A stretch of DNA of 64,000 nucleotides from Labrenzia sp. PHM005 (GTDB lineage Bacteria; Pseudomonadota; Alphaproteobacteria; Rhizobiales; Stappiaceae): the NCBI RefSeq assembly GCF_006517275.1, contig NZ_CP041191.1, positions 3,343,001 to 3,407,000 of the forward strand, written 5' to 3'. Position numbers and translations under genes: made by a program. Every line of letters starts with the position of its first letter. The stretch's first letter is position 1. Shown here one piece after another: positions 17,895 to 25,698 of the stretch. The notes under the pieces were generated by a model. It saw only the letters and a list, made by a program, of their open reading frames with translations. It was not told the origin of the DNA and did no database searches.

Positions 17895-18395
17895 TCACTG
17901 GCGTTTGGCCTGCAGGCCCGTGTTTGTGGCGCAGACGTTGGCTGGGATAATGTCACCTGCGCCAATGGTCGAAAATCCTGCATACCGCCGGTCTTCATCG
18001 AACAGGACCGCGAAACGAGCAGAGTTTCGAAGAAGTTGCCAAAAATATCTCAGCTTGTCTCCGCACGCGGCGCAATCCGGCCTGATGTATCCGTCTTCAC
18101 TGGCCGTAAATTTGATTAGCCGACGGTCAAGTTCGACCCGGATCAACGTTTCAGGCGCAGGTAGCCGGCCCTTAATGTCAATCCCGATAAGGGGAAGGGC
18201 GCTTTTCTTACTGTCCGGGCACCAGATTGTGAACCGGGAGCCGCGTTGGTTCTTGGTCCAGTAACTTTGATATCCATTGACTTTTTCGCTGTGCCAGCTG
18301 CCAATGGTTTCAGAGTTCGCGGGAGCCATCGTAAAGCCCCAGATGAATGCAATTGCTGTTAGACGAAAAAACATTGTAAGCCCCAATGAACGCAT
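17895..18395 (-). CDS. Secreted protein of unknown function, tandem paralog A
   Basis: A 166-residue protein with a signal peptide (cleavage likely near residue 28, PANSET). The mature region shares its full length with the neighbour at 18486: W-x6-NGYQSYWTKN, FTIWCPD, EDGYIRPDCAACGD, YFWQLLRNS, RRYAGFSTIGA and a late Cys. Four mature Cys residues in conserved positions suggest two disulfides in the periplasm. No known domain is recognised. The start MRSLGLTMFF may begin instead at the internal ATG eight codons later. Confidence 0.7.
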   Translation of the reverse strand: MRSLGLTMFFRLTAIAFIWGFTMAPANSETIGSWHSEKVNGYQSYWTKNQRGSRFTIWCPDSKKSALPLIGIDIKGRLPAPETLIRVELDRRLIKFTASEDGYIRPDCAACGDKLRYFWQLLRNSARFAVLFDEDRRYAGFSTIGAGDIIPANVCATNTGLQAKRQ

Positions 18396-18485
18396 TGCTG
18401 AAAATACCGGGGGTTGTCTTAAATTTTAACTAATCCCAATCCGTTTAATTGACGGCTTCGTGCGGAATATAAGAGGAAGGAGTTG

Positions 18486-18959
18486 TCAGGAAGCTTGTTT
18501 CTTGTGCCAGTCAGTCGGGCAGGCCTTTGCAGGCAAGAGTTCTTTGGCGCCTTTGAGCGAAAATCCGGCATACCTGTTGTCAGAAAATTTGACAGCGATG
18601 GCTGTCGCTGATCGCAACTGATGCCACACATATTCAAAACTGTCTGCACAAGTGGCGCATCCGGTGTCTGTATACCCTTCAGCATTGACCGGCAGCTGAA
18701 TAATATCCTTGTCGATTACCAGTTTGATGCGGGAATTCGGCTGCGGTGTTGCGCCGTCGATGACCACATGAAGAAGCGTGCCGTTGGTTTTCCGTTCCGG
18801 GTGGCACCAGACGACAAAACTAGCGCCAACATTATTTGTCGTCCAATATCGGGTGAAACCATCAACTTCGCCGCGGTTCCATTTCTCAATGGTTTGCGCT
18901 TCCGCTGTGCCGAAAAGGATAAAACCGGCAAAAAGTGTTTTTATAGCTGTTTTTGACAC
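18486..18959 (-). CDS. Secreted protein of unknown function, tandem paralog B
   Basis: A 157-residue protein with a signal peptide ending at AEA-QTIEKW near residue 21. It aligns along its length with the 17895 product: W-x6-DGFTRYWTTN, FVVWCHP, EGYTDTGCATCAD, YVWHQLRSA, NRYAGFSLKGA and a Cys near the end. The conserved aromatic/Cys framework implies a common fold, while overall divergence is high, so the duplication is old. It is co-directional with paralog A across a 90-bp gap and lies upstream of it. No function is proposed. Confidence 0.7.
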   Translation of the reverse strand: MSKTAIKTLFAGFILFGTAEAQTIEKWNRGEVDGFTRYWTTNNVGASFVVWCHPERKTNGTLLHVVIDGATPQPNSRIKLVIDKDIIQLPVNAEGYTDTGCATCADSFEYVWHQLRSATAIAVKFSDNRYAGFSLKGAKELLPAKACPTDWHKKQAS

Positions 18960-19183
18960 GAAAACTTACTCCCGTTTCTTGTTAAACCTATCAAGGCCAT
19001 AGTTAAAAAAACGGAAACCGGAGATTTAATCCGAACGACTTGTTTAAAGTTTGCCTTATTCTGTTTTAGCGCCGTTTTTTCGGTTGTGTAGTTTGGTGGT
19101 GTCTGACCACCCTTTGGATAAGTTGCGCAAGAGGGGAGGACCGGCCTACAACTCAGAAAACGGATCCAGCTGGGTGGAAATGC

Positions 19184-21196
19184 ATGTTCTCGAAAATTCT
19201 GATCGCAAACCGGGGTGAGATCGCGTGCCGGGTCATTAAGACAGCCCGCAAGATGGGCATTAAAACCGTCGCGGTCTATTCTGACGCTGATCGTGATGCA
19301 GTCCATGTCGAGATGGCCGATGAAGCAGTTCATATCGGTCCGGCAGCGGCGGCAGAATCCTATCTCATTGCCGACAAGATTATCGCTGCTTGTAAAGAGA
19401 CAGGCGCTGAAGCCGTCCATCCAGGTTACGGTTTCTTGTCTGAGCGCGCGAGTTTCCCGGAAGCGCTTAAGAAAGAAGGTATTGTCTGGATCGGTCCCAA
19501 CCCGCGCGCTATTGAAGCGATGGGCGACAAGATTGAATCCAAGAAATTCGCCAACGACGCCAAAGTCAGCACTGTGCCGGGTCACATTGGGGTCATCGAT
19601 ACGCCTGAGGAGGCGGTCGAAATCGCCAAGGACATTGGTTATCCGGTGATGATCAAAGCGTCGGCAGGCGGTGGCGGCAAGGGCATGCGGATCGCCTGGA
19701 ATGATGAGGAAGCCTACGACGGTTACGTACGTTCCAAGTCAGAGGCCGCGTCTTCCTTTGGTGATGACCGCGTCTTCATTGAAAAATTCATCGAAAATCC
19801 GCGCCACATAGAAATTCAGGTTCTGGGCGACAAGCACGGTAACGCCATTTATCTCGGCGAGCGGGAGTGTTCGATCCAACGCCGGAATCAGAAGGTGATC
19901 GAAGAAGCCCCGTCACCCTTGCTGGATGAAGAAACCCGGCGGTTGATGGGGGAACAGGCCGTCGCTCTTGCCAAGGCGGTTGACTACGACAGTGCCGGTA
20001 CGGTGGAGTTTGTTGCTGGTCAGGACAAAAGCTTCTTTTTCCTTGAAATGAACACCCGACTGCAGGTGGAACATCCGGTGACTGAGCTGATCACCGGGGT
20101 TGATCTGGTCGAACAGATGATCAGAGTTGCTGCTGGCAAAAAACTTGAGATTGCGCAGGACGACGTCAAGCTGAACGGTTGGTCTGTCGAAAGCCGGATT
20201 TACGCAGAAGATCCGTACCGCAATTTCCTGCCGTCCATCGGCCGCCTTGTGCGCTACTTGCCGCCGGAAGAACATGAGAGTGATGAGGTGACCATCCGCA
20301 ATGACACTGGCGTGGTCGAAGGCTCTGAGATTTCAATGTTCTACGATCCGATGATCTCCAAGTTGATCACGCATGCGCCAACACGTGAACAGGCGATTGA
20401 TGCGATGAGTCAGGCGCTTGATGGGTATTACGTCGATGGCATTCAACACAATGTGCCGTTCCTGACAGCTTTGATGAACCATCCGCGCTGGCGATCTGGC
20501 GAATTGGCAACGAGTTTCATTGCCGATGAATATCCAGATGGCTTCTTCCCAGCCGAACCGGACGATGAGGCAAACGGTGTTCTGGCGGCGGTTGCTCTGT
20601 CCATGGGCGCGATCGAACGCGAGCGTCTGGACCATTTACCGGGACGTTTGCGTCCGCACTCTGGCGCAGTGCGCGAAGACTGGGTGGTGAAGCTCGGCAA
20701 AACCTATGTGCCAATTCGGCTCGCGGCCGGTTATCCGGGCACACCGATTGAGCTGGGCGTTGCTATTGGCGACGGGCCGGTTGTCAGCGTGGAATCGGAC
20801 TGGGCGCCGGGCTCCTCACTGTGGAGCGGAGCCGTAGGTGGCAAAGATGTTACGGTTCAGGTGCGGCCGGTAACCGGTGGCTACCGTCTTGATTGGCAGG
20901 GCTATTCCCTCGTTGCCAAGGTGATGACACCGCGCATTGCGGAACTAGACGAATTAATGCCGGAAAAACTGCCGCCAGATACTTCGAAGATGCTGCTGTG
21001 TCCGATGCCGGGGTTGGTGGTGTCCATTTCCGTCAGCGAAGGCCAGGAAGTCAAAGCCGGTGAACAGCTGGCGATTGTCGAAGCCATGAAGATGGAAAAC
21101 GTGCTGCGCGCGGAACGTGACTGTGTCGTTACAGCTATCATGGCAGAGCCGGGCGACAGTCTGGCCGTTGACGCCGTGATCATGGAGTTTTCTTGA
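19184..21196 (+). CDS. pccA: Propionyl-CoA carboxylase alpha subunit (biotin carboxylase + BCCP)
   Basis: A 670-residue protein. The biotin carboxylase domain starts FSKILIANRGEIACRV; the ATP-binding loop KASAGGGGKGMR is at about residues 159-170 and EMNTRLQVEHPVTE at about 288-301. A central BT domain is followed by a C-terminal biotinyl domain with VEAMKMENVL, where the biotin Lys is near residue 636. It carboxylates biotin with bicarbonate and ATP and works with PccB (13833). No methylmalonyl-CoA epimerase or mutase is in the window. The start ATG at 19184 follows GGTGGAAATGC. Confidence 0.93.
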   Translation: MFSKILIANRGEIACRVIKTARKMGIKTVAVYSDADRDAVHVEMADEAVHIGPAAAAESYLIADKIIAACKETGAEAVHPGYGFLSERASFPEALKKEGIVWIGPNPRAIEAMGDKIESKKFANDAKVSTVPGHIGVIDTPEEAVEIAKDIGYPVMIKASAGGGGKGMRIAWNDEEAYDGYVRSKSEAASSFGDDRVFIEKFIENPRHIEIQVLGDKHGNAIYLGERECSIQRRNQKVIEEAPSPLLDEETRRLMGEQAVALAKAVDYDSAGTVEFVAGQDKSFFFLEMNTRLQVEHPVTELITGVDLVEQMIRVAAGKKLEIAQDDVKLNGWSVESRIYAEDPYRNFLPSIGRLVRYLPPEEHESDEVTIRNDTGVVEGSEISMFYDPMISKLITHAPTREQAIDAMSQALDGYYVDGIQHNVPFLTALMNHPRWRSGELATSFIADEYPDGFFPAEPDDEANGVLAAVALSMGAIERERLDHLPGRLRPHSGAVREDWVVKLGKTYVPIRLAAGYPGTPIELGVAIGDGPVVSVESDWAPGSSLWSGAVGGKDVTVQVRPVTGGYRLDWQGYSLVAKVMTPRIAELDELMPEKLPPDTSKMLLCPMPGLVVSISVSEGQEVKAGEQLAIVEAMKMENVLRAERDCVVTAIMAEPGDSLAVDAVIMEFS

Positions 21197-21224
21197 TTAG
21201 ACAGCATCGTTGAACTGGAATTTG

Positions 21225-21257
21225 AAAACCCGCCGCATTGCCGGCGGGTTCTTTTTT
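21225..21257 (+). terminator. Rho-independent terminator after pccA
   Basis: Stem AACCCGCCG (21227-21235) with CGGCGGGTT (21242-21250), a 6-nt loop, and a CTTTTTT tail. It lies between convergent genes (pccA and the EAL gene), and the AAAA before the stem could serve the opposite strand. Confidence 0.9.
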
Positions 21258-21266
21258 GGTGCCAGG

Positions 21267-22931
21267 TCAGGCGATCAGTTCTGCCGCGGTCGCTTGTTCG
21301 GCCGAATGGCAATCCAGGTAACGAATGAATTCCGCTTCAGGCATCGGTTTCGCGAAATAATACCCTTGGAGCAGATGACAGCCCTGGTCGGCTAGAATTT
21401 CAGCATGTTCCAGGGTTTCAACGCCTTCTGCAACGACCTCAATGCCCAGAGCCGTTGCCATATCAACAACACTCTTGATCAGCTTGCGGGAGCTTTCTGA
21501 AGTGACGATCGGCGCCGTCAGGTTCCTGTCGATTTTCAATCGCTTGGGCCGCATTTCCAAAAGGCTGAGAATTGATGCACGACCGGATCCGAAATCATCA
21601 ATCTCCACTTCAAATCCTTGATCGGCGAGGGCCTCCAGATTGAAGCGCGACATGTCATCCAGGTTTTCGAATGTGACCGCTTCGCTGATTTCGAAAACCA
21701 GAGCTTCGGGCTCAACGTTGATGTTCCGGATCGTGTGCAGGAACAACGGCGACTTGAGGCGGTCTGCGGAGATGTTGACAGAGATCCGCGGCGTGATTGA
21801 TCCGGCATCTTTCAATTTGTTTCGGATCCGCAAAGCTTCGTCGAACATGAATTGGTCGATGTCACTGATGATGCCCAAAGACTCCGCAGCTTCAATAAAG
21901 GCTACCGGAGCAAGGATGCCTTTTTCCGGATGCCGCCACCGTACCAAAGCCTCGGCGCCGACGACTTCAAAGGTCCGTGCATCCATAAGCGGCTGAAAAT
22001 ACGCTTCAAATTCTCTCCGTTCCACGGCTTTCAAAAGCTCTTCGGCCAGGATGGTTCGTGCTTCAAACTCCTGGCGCATAGACGGATGATAAATCTCAAA
22101 ACGATTTCGGCCATTTGATTTGGCGGCGAACATCGCAATGTCAGCGCTGGTCATAAGGCGCTCGAAATTGAGGTACCGGTTCGGTGCGAAATCATCGTTT
22201 AATGCGATGCCAATAGAAGTCGTGACGGCATGCTCAACTCCCCGGAAAGCAATAGAACGGTTGAGGAGTTTTACCAGATAATGGCCAAGATCAGAGATTT
22301 CAGACCGGTTTTTGTAGGACTTTAAAAGCAGGAACTCATCACTGCTGATCCGGGCAAGCATAGCGTCATCGTCCAGTCGGCTCTCCAAAAGCTCCGAAAC
22401 TTGTTTCAAAACGCCGTCGCCAACGACCGGGCCATAACGGTCGTTGATTTGTTTGAACCGGTCCAAGTCAATGTGAAAAAGAGCGTACCTGGTTTTTTTG
22501 ATTTGGCCAGTTTTCAGGCGCGTTTTGATATCTGAGAAAAACTGGACCCGATTAGCCAAACCGGTGAGCGGGTCCATTGAGGCCAATTCTTGCACTTTGC
22601 CTTGGGCTTGCTCGCGTAGACCCATTTCCTTCTTCAAATCTCGCAAGCGGCGGAACAAGAAAACCGTCAAGACAGCTGGAAGAGCAAATATAGCCGCAAA
22701 GATATCGTCGAACTCATAATTCTCATGAGTTCGGGAGAAGTTGTAAAGCGCTTCAAACAAGTCGACTGATGCAAAGAGTGCAGCAAGGCCTGCAAAAACA
22801 ACAAGCGTGAAGCCGGCTTCCCAAAGAAGGGTTTTTCTTTGTGTAAGTTTGACGATCATATAGCGAATCTGCCGGAGGGTCCGATTTCGTTTCTCAACAG
22901 TGAGTACTGTAAAAGTTACCAATCCCTTCAT
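21267..22931 (-). CDS. Membrane GGDEF-EAL protein with degenerate GGDEF
   Basis: A 554-residue protein. Two TM helices lie near residues 38-58 and 77-95, followed by a GGDEF domain (about 110-285) and an EAL domain (about 295-545). The cyclase signature reads SSDEF (about residue 196) instead of GGDEF, so diguanylate cyclase activity is unlikely. The EAL domain keeps EALVRW (about 325), VNIS, DDFGSG, KIDR, EGVET and LQGYYFAKP, so c-di-GMP phosphodiesterase activity is plausible. The degenerate GGDEF may bind GTP allosterically. The start is uncertain: an internal ATG at 22859 (MIVKLTQRK) would still keep both TM helices. It is divergent from the HAD gene at 23071. Confidence 0.85.
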   Translation of the reverse strand: MKGLVTFTVLTVEKRNRTLRQIRYMIVKLTQRKTLLWEAGFTLVVFAGLAALFASVDLFEALYNFSRTHENYEFDDIFAAIFALPAVLTVFLFRRLRDLKKEMGLREQAQGKVQELASMDPLTGLANRVQFFSDIKTRLKTGQIKKTRYALFHIDLDRFKQINDRYGPVVGDGVLKQVSELLESRLDDDAMLARISSDEFLLLKSYKNRSEISDLGHYLVKLLNRSIAFRGVEHAVTTSIGIALNDDFAPNRYLNFERLMTSADIAMFAAKSNGRNRFEIYHPSMRQEFEARTILAEELLKAVERREFEAYFQPLMDARTFEVVGAEALVRWRHPEKGILAPVAFIEAAESLGIISDIDQFMFDEALRIRNKLKDAGSITPRISVNISADRLKSPLFLHTIRNINVEPEALVFEISEAVTFENLDDMSRFNLEALADQGFEVEIDDFGSGRASILSLLEMRPKRLKIDRNLTAPIVTSESSRKLIKSVVDMATALGIEVVAEGVETLEHAEILADQGCHLLQGYYFAKPMPEAEFIRYLDCHSAEQATAAELIA

Positions 22932-23070
22932 TTTTCGGTGATCGAGTAAAAAGAATTGGAAATTTTGAAATAAATTTCAGTATTTGATCCGGATACACCG
23001 CAATGTATTCATTATCTGACGGACTTATTTTGATTTCTCTGTTTACAGTGAATTAATTTCTTGATTTTTA

Positions 23071-23802
23071 TTGCGCTGCACACTGCGTCGTCAAAGATCT
23101 CCCGATGTCAAAGTGAAGCGGTCCAACAAGACAAAAGTTTACTCCTTGGAATTCAACACAATTCTGTTTGATCTCGATGGCACATTGACCGACCCTTTTG
23201 AGGGGATCACCAAGTCAATCCAATATGCACTTCAAAAAATGGGCGGAATGGTCCCAGAGGCGGAAGACCTCAAGTGGTGTATCGGGCCGCCGTTGTGGGA
23301 CAGCTTTCAGGTGCTGCTGGAAACGGACAATCAGACCGAACTCGATCAGGCAGTAGCGTTTTACCGGGAACGCTACACCGTGACCGGACTTTACGAGAAC
23401 ACTCTCATTCAAGGAATTCCAGAGCTACTGGAGGTATTGGCGAGAGAAGGCCGGAGTCTTCACGTGTGCACCTCTAAGCCGCATTCTTATGCAGGCAAGA
23501 TCGTTGAACATTTTGGTCTTTGGGATTTTTTTGGGACAGTTTTTGGGTCCGAACTCGATGGGTCACGCTCTGCCAAGACCGATTTGATTGCTCACATTTT
23601 GAAGGCCGAAGAGCTGGATGCGTCTGAGGCCGTCATGATTGGCGACCGCAAACACGATTTGATCGGAGCAAATGCAAATAATGTGGCGTCGATCGGCGTT
23701 CTTTGGGGCTATGGAGACAAGGCAGAATTGCAATCTCAAAAACCGCTCGCCATTGCTGAGCGACCAAGGCAGATAGCCGACATTGTTCGGAGGCGTTTTT
23801 AG
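23071..23802 (+). CDS. HAD-superfamily phosphoglycolate phosphatase-like hydrolase
   Basis: About 220 core residues of HAD subfamily IA. Motif I is FDLDGTLTDPFEG, followed by a helical cap (GPPLWDSF...), then motif II CTSKPHSY with its Thr/Ser and Lys, and motif IV MIGDRKHDLIGA. The closest pattern is the PGP/Gph or 5'-nucleotidase group. The start is unclear: the frame opens with TTG at 23071, but the sequence before motif I (RRQRSPDVK...) looks non-conserved. A GTG at 23113 or a TTG at 23143 are alternatives, none with a good Shine-Dalgarno. It is followed by the FMN riboswitch of the next gene. Confidence 0.8.
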   Translation: MRCTLRRQRSPDVKVKRSNKTKVYSLEFNTILFDLDGTLTDPFEGITKSIQYALQKMGGMVPEAEDLKWCIGPPLWDSFQVLLETDNQTELDQAVAFYRERYTVTGLYENTLIQGIPELLEVLAREGRSLHVCTSKPHSYAGKIVEHFGLWDFFGTVFGSELDGSRSAKTDLIAHILKAEELDASEAVMIGDRKHDLIGANANNVASIGVLWGYGDKAELQSQKPLAIAERPRQIADIVRRRF

Positions 23803-23933
23803 CGCAATTGCTGAAGCAACAAAAACAATGCGGCGGTTTCATCAGTGATCTTACGCCTTTCAGTTACACTGAAAAATCCTTCTCAAGACTGTTGCACGGT
23901 CCAATAGGGCCCGCTAAAGAGGATCTGAAGAAC

Positions 23934-24076
<143 letters not shown>

Positions 24077-24160
24077 TGGCCGCGCAGCTTCTCTTGGAGC
24101 TGCGGGGTGCATAGGTCTTTGGAGACTGTTCTGGGCTGAAACTAGAACGGACATAAGACC

Positions 24161-25066
24161 ATGACTACACGAACTTCCGCATTGAAACCGCAGCCGTTGC
24201 TTGCCGCCTTGGCGATGATTGGGGCGGGGGCGTCTTTCGCGCTGGTCAATGGGGCATTACAAGCGTCCACCATGCAGCTCGGTGTGCCGTCTACCTCGGC
24301 CGCTTTTTGGCAATACGCCTTAGGGCTAGCCTTTGCGCTGCCCTGGGTGTTGCGCCGCGGCCGGACGGCGCTCAAAACACAGCAGCTGGGTTTGCACCTC
24401 TTGCGCGGCGCTCTTGCAGTGGTCGGCATTCAGCTTTGGGTTGCAGGTTTGGCGCGGGTGGAAATCTGGCAAGCAATTGCGCTTGTTATGACATCACCAT
24501 TTTTTGTTATTCTTGGTGCTCGGATTTTTCTGGGCGAACAGGTCGGTCTGGTGCGCTGGCTGGCCACTGTCGCCGGGTTTGCCGGCGGCATGGTAATCCT
24601 GGAGCCATGGTCGCAGGCGTTTCATTGGGGCGCAGTTCTGCCCGTTGGCGCAGCTGCCTTTTGGGCTGGCACCTCGTTGGTCACCAAAAAACTGACAGAG
24701 CGTGAAGCCGCCGATTCCATCACGCTGTATCTCTTGCTGCTGTTGACCCCGGTGAATGCGCTTTTAGCGTTTAGCGATGGCGGCATCGTCCCGAGTGGCC
24801 CTGCGCTCTATCTGCTGATTGGGGCCGGGCTCTTAACGGTTCTTGCCAATTATCTCCTGACGCTTGCCTACCAAAAGGCCGACGCCGCTTTCGTGCAGCC
24901 GTTTGATCATCTCAAATTGCCGCTCAACATTGCCGTTGGTTTTTTTGCGTTCGGCTTTGCGCCTGCAGGGGCTTTCTGGCCCGGCGCGCTGGTTATCGTT
25001 GGAGCATCATTGCTGGTTATGATGGACGAACAGCGGCGCAGTGTTGCGGCGGCAGAAGCCCGTTAG
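24161..25066 (+). CDS. ribN: EamA-family riboflavin transporter (RibN-type)
   Basis: A 301-residue protein with ten predicted TM helices in two EamA repeats (for example GAGASFALVNGALQ in TM1, LARVEIWQAIALVMTSPFF in the first repeat, AYQKADAAFVQPFDHLKLPL in the second). On its own the family is broad, but its placement 84 bp after an FMN riboswitch identifies it as a flavin importer. RibN riboflavin transporters of Rhizobiales and Vibrio have this fold and this control. The ATG at 24161 is preceded by AGAACGGACATAAGACC, a weak Shine-Dalgarno, consistent with regulated initiation. It appears monocistronic. Confidence 0.88.
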   Translation: MTTRTSALKPQPLLAALAMIGAGASFALVNGALQASTMQLGVPSTSAAFWQYALGLAFALPWVLRRGRTALKTQQLGLHLLRGALAVVGIQLWVAGLARVEIWQAIALVMTSPFFVILGARIFLGEQVGLVRWLATVAGFAGGMVILEPWSQAFHWGAVLPVGAAAFWAGTSLVTKKLTEREAADSITLYLLLLLTPVNALLAFSDGGIVPSGPALYLLIGAGLLTVLANYLLTLAYQKADAAFVQPFDHLKLPLNIAVGFFAFGFAPAGAFWPGALVIVGASLLVMMDEQRRSVAAAEAR

Positions 25067-25158
25067 TGTCCGCTGCCAGACAGGCTATGGCAACAAAATT
25101 CAAAAAAAATACGAAGCCCGCCAAGGAATGGCCATCGGGCTGCGTCTAATCTTTCAAG

Positions 25159-25698
25159 ATGGAAAGTCAGCTGAGTGACGAAGAATTGGTGGAAGCGGCA
25201 GCCGCTGGCAATGCGGGTGCCTTCGGCTGGCTGCTGGAACGCCACTACGACACGGTTTTCCGGTTTTCTTACCGGCTTCTCGGCCACCGGGAAGATGCTG
25301 AGGATTTGGCGCAGGATGTGTGTTCCGCGCTCGCGGTGAAGCTGTCCAGTTTCAAGCGGCGTTCCTCCTTTACCACCTGGCTGTACCGGATTGTCTTGAA
25401 TGCGGCCCGTGACCGGCATCGGCGCCGGGTGTCTTTCGACAAAGCTGCAGCTGGTTTTGGCGAGGTGGATGCCCTGCGGCGGGCTGAATGGGCGGAAGCT
25501 GGAGATCAAACCGCTTGGCTTTACGAAACGCTAGAGGCCATCGGCGGCGACCTTCGGGAAACCGCGGTTCTTGTGCTCGGTGAAGACATGACCCACGCCC
25601 AGGCGGCGGAGGTTTTGTCTGTGCGGGAATCGACCATCTCCTGGCGCATGTCCAAACTGAAGGACACTCTCAAAACACTTGCGAAAGCAGAAGCATGA
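25159..25698 (+). CDS. ECF-type RNA polymerase sigma factor
   Basis: A 179-residue sigma-70 family protein. The region 2 core reads FGWLLERHYDTVFRFSYRLLG then EDAEDLAQDVC (about residues 22-56). Region 4 reads TAVLVLGEDMTHAQAAEVL then STISWRMSKLK (about 131-168), an HTH that would contact the -35 element. Region 3 is absent, as in ECF factors. Its stop overlaps the VWA gene start (ATGA at 25695), so the pair is translationally coupled. No classical anti-sigma gene is adjacent, which makes the membrane-anchored VWA protein the candidate partner. Confidence 0.9.
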   Translation: MESQLSDEELVEAAAAGNAGAFGWLLERHYDTVFRFSYRLLGHREDAEDLAQDVCSALAVKLSSFKRRSSFTTWLYRIVLNAARDRHRRRVSFDKAAAGFGEVDALRRAEWAEAGDQTAWLYETLEAIGGDLRETAVLVLGEDMTHAQAAEVLSVRESTISWRMSKLKDTLKTLAKAEA

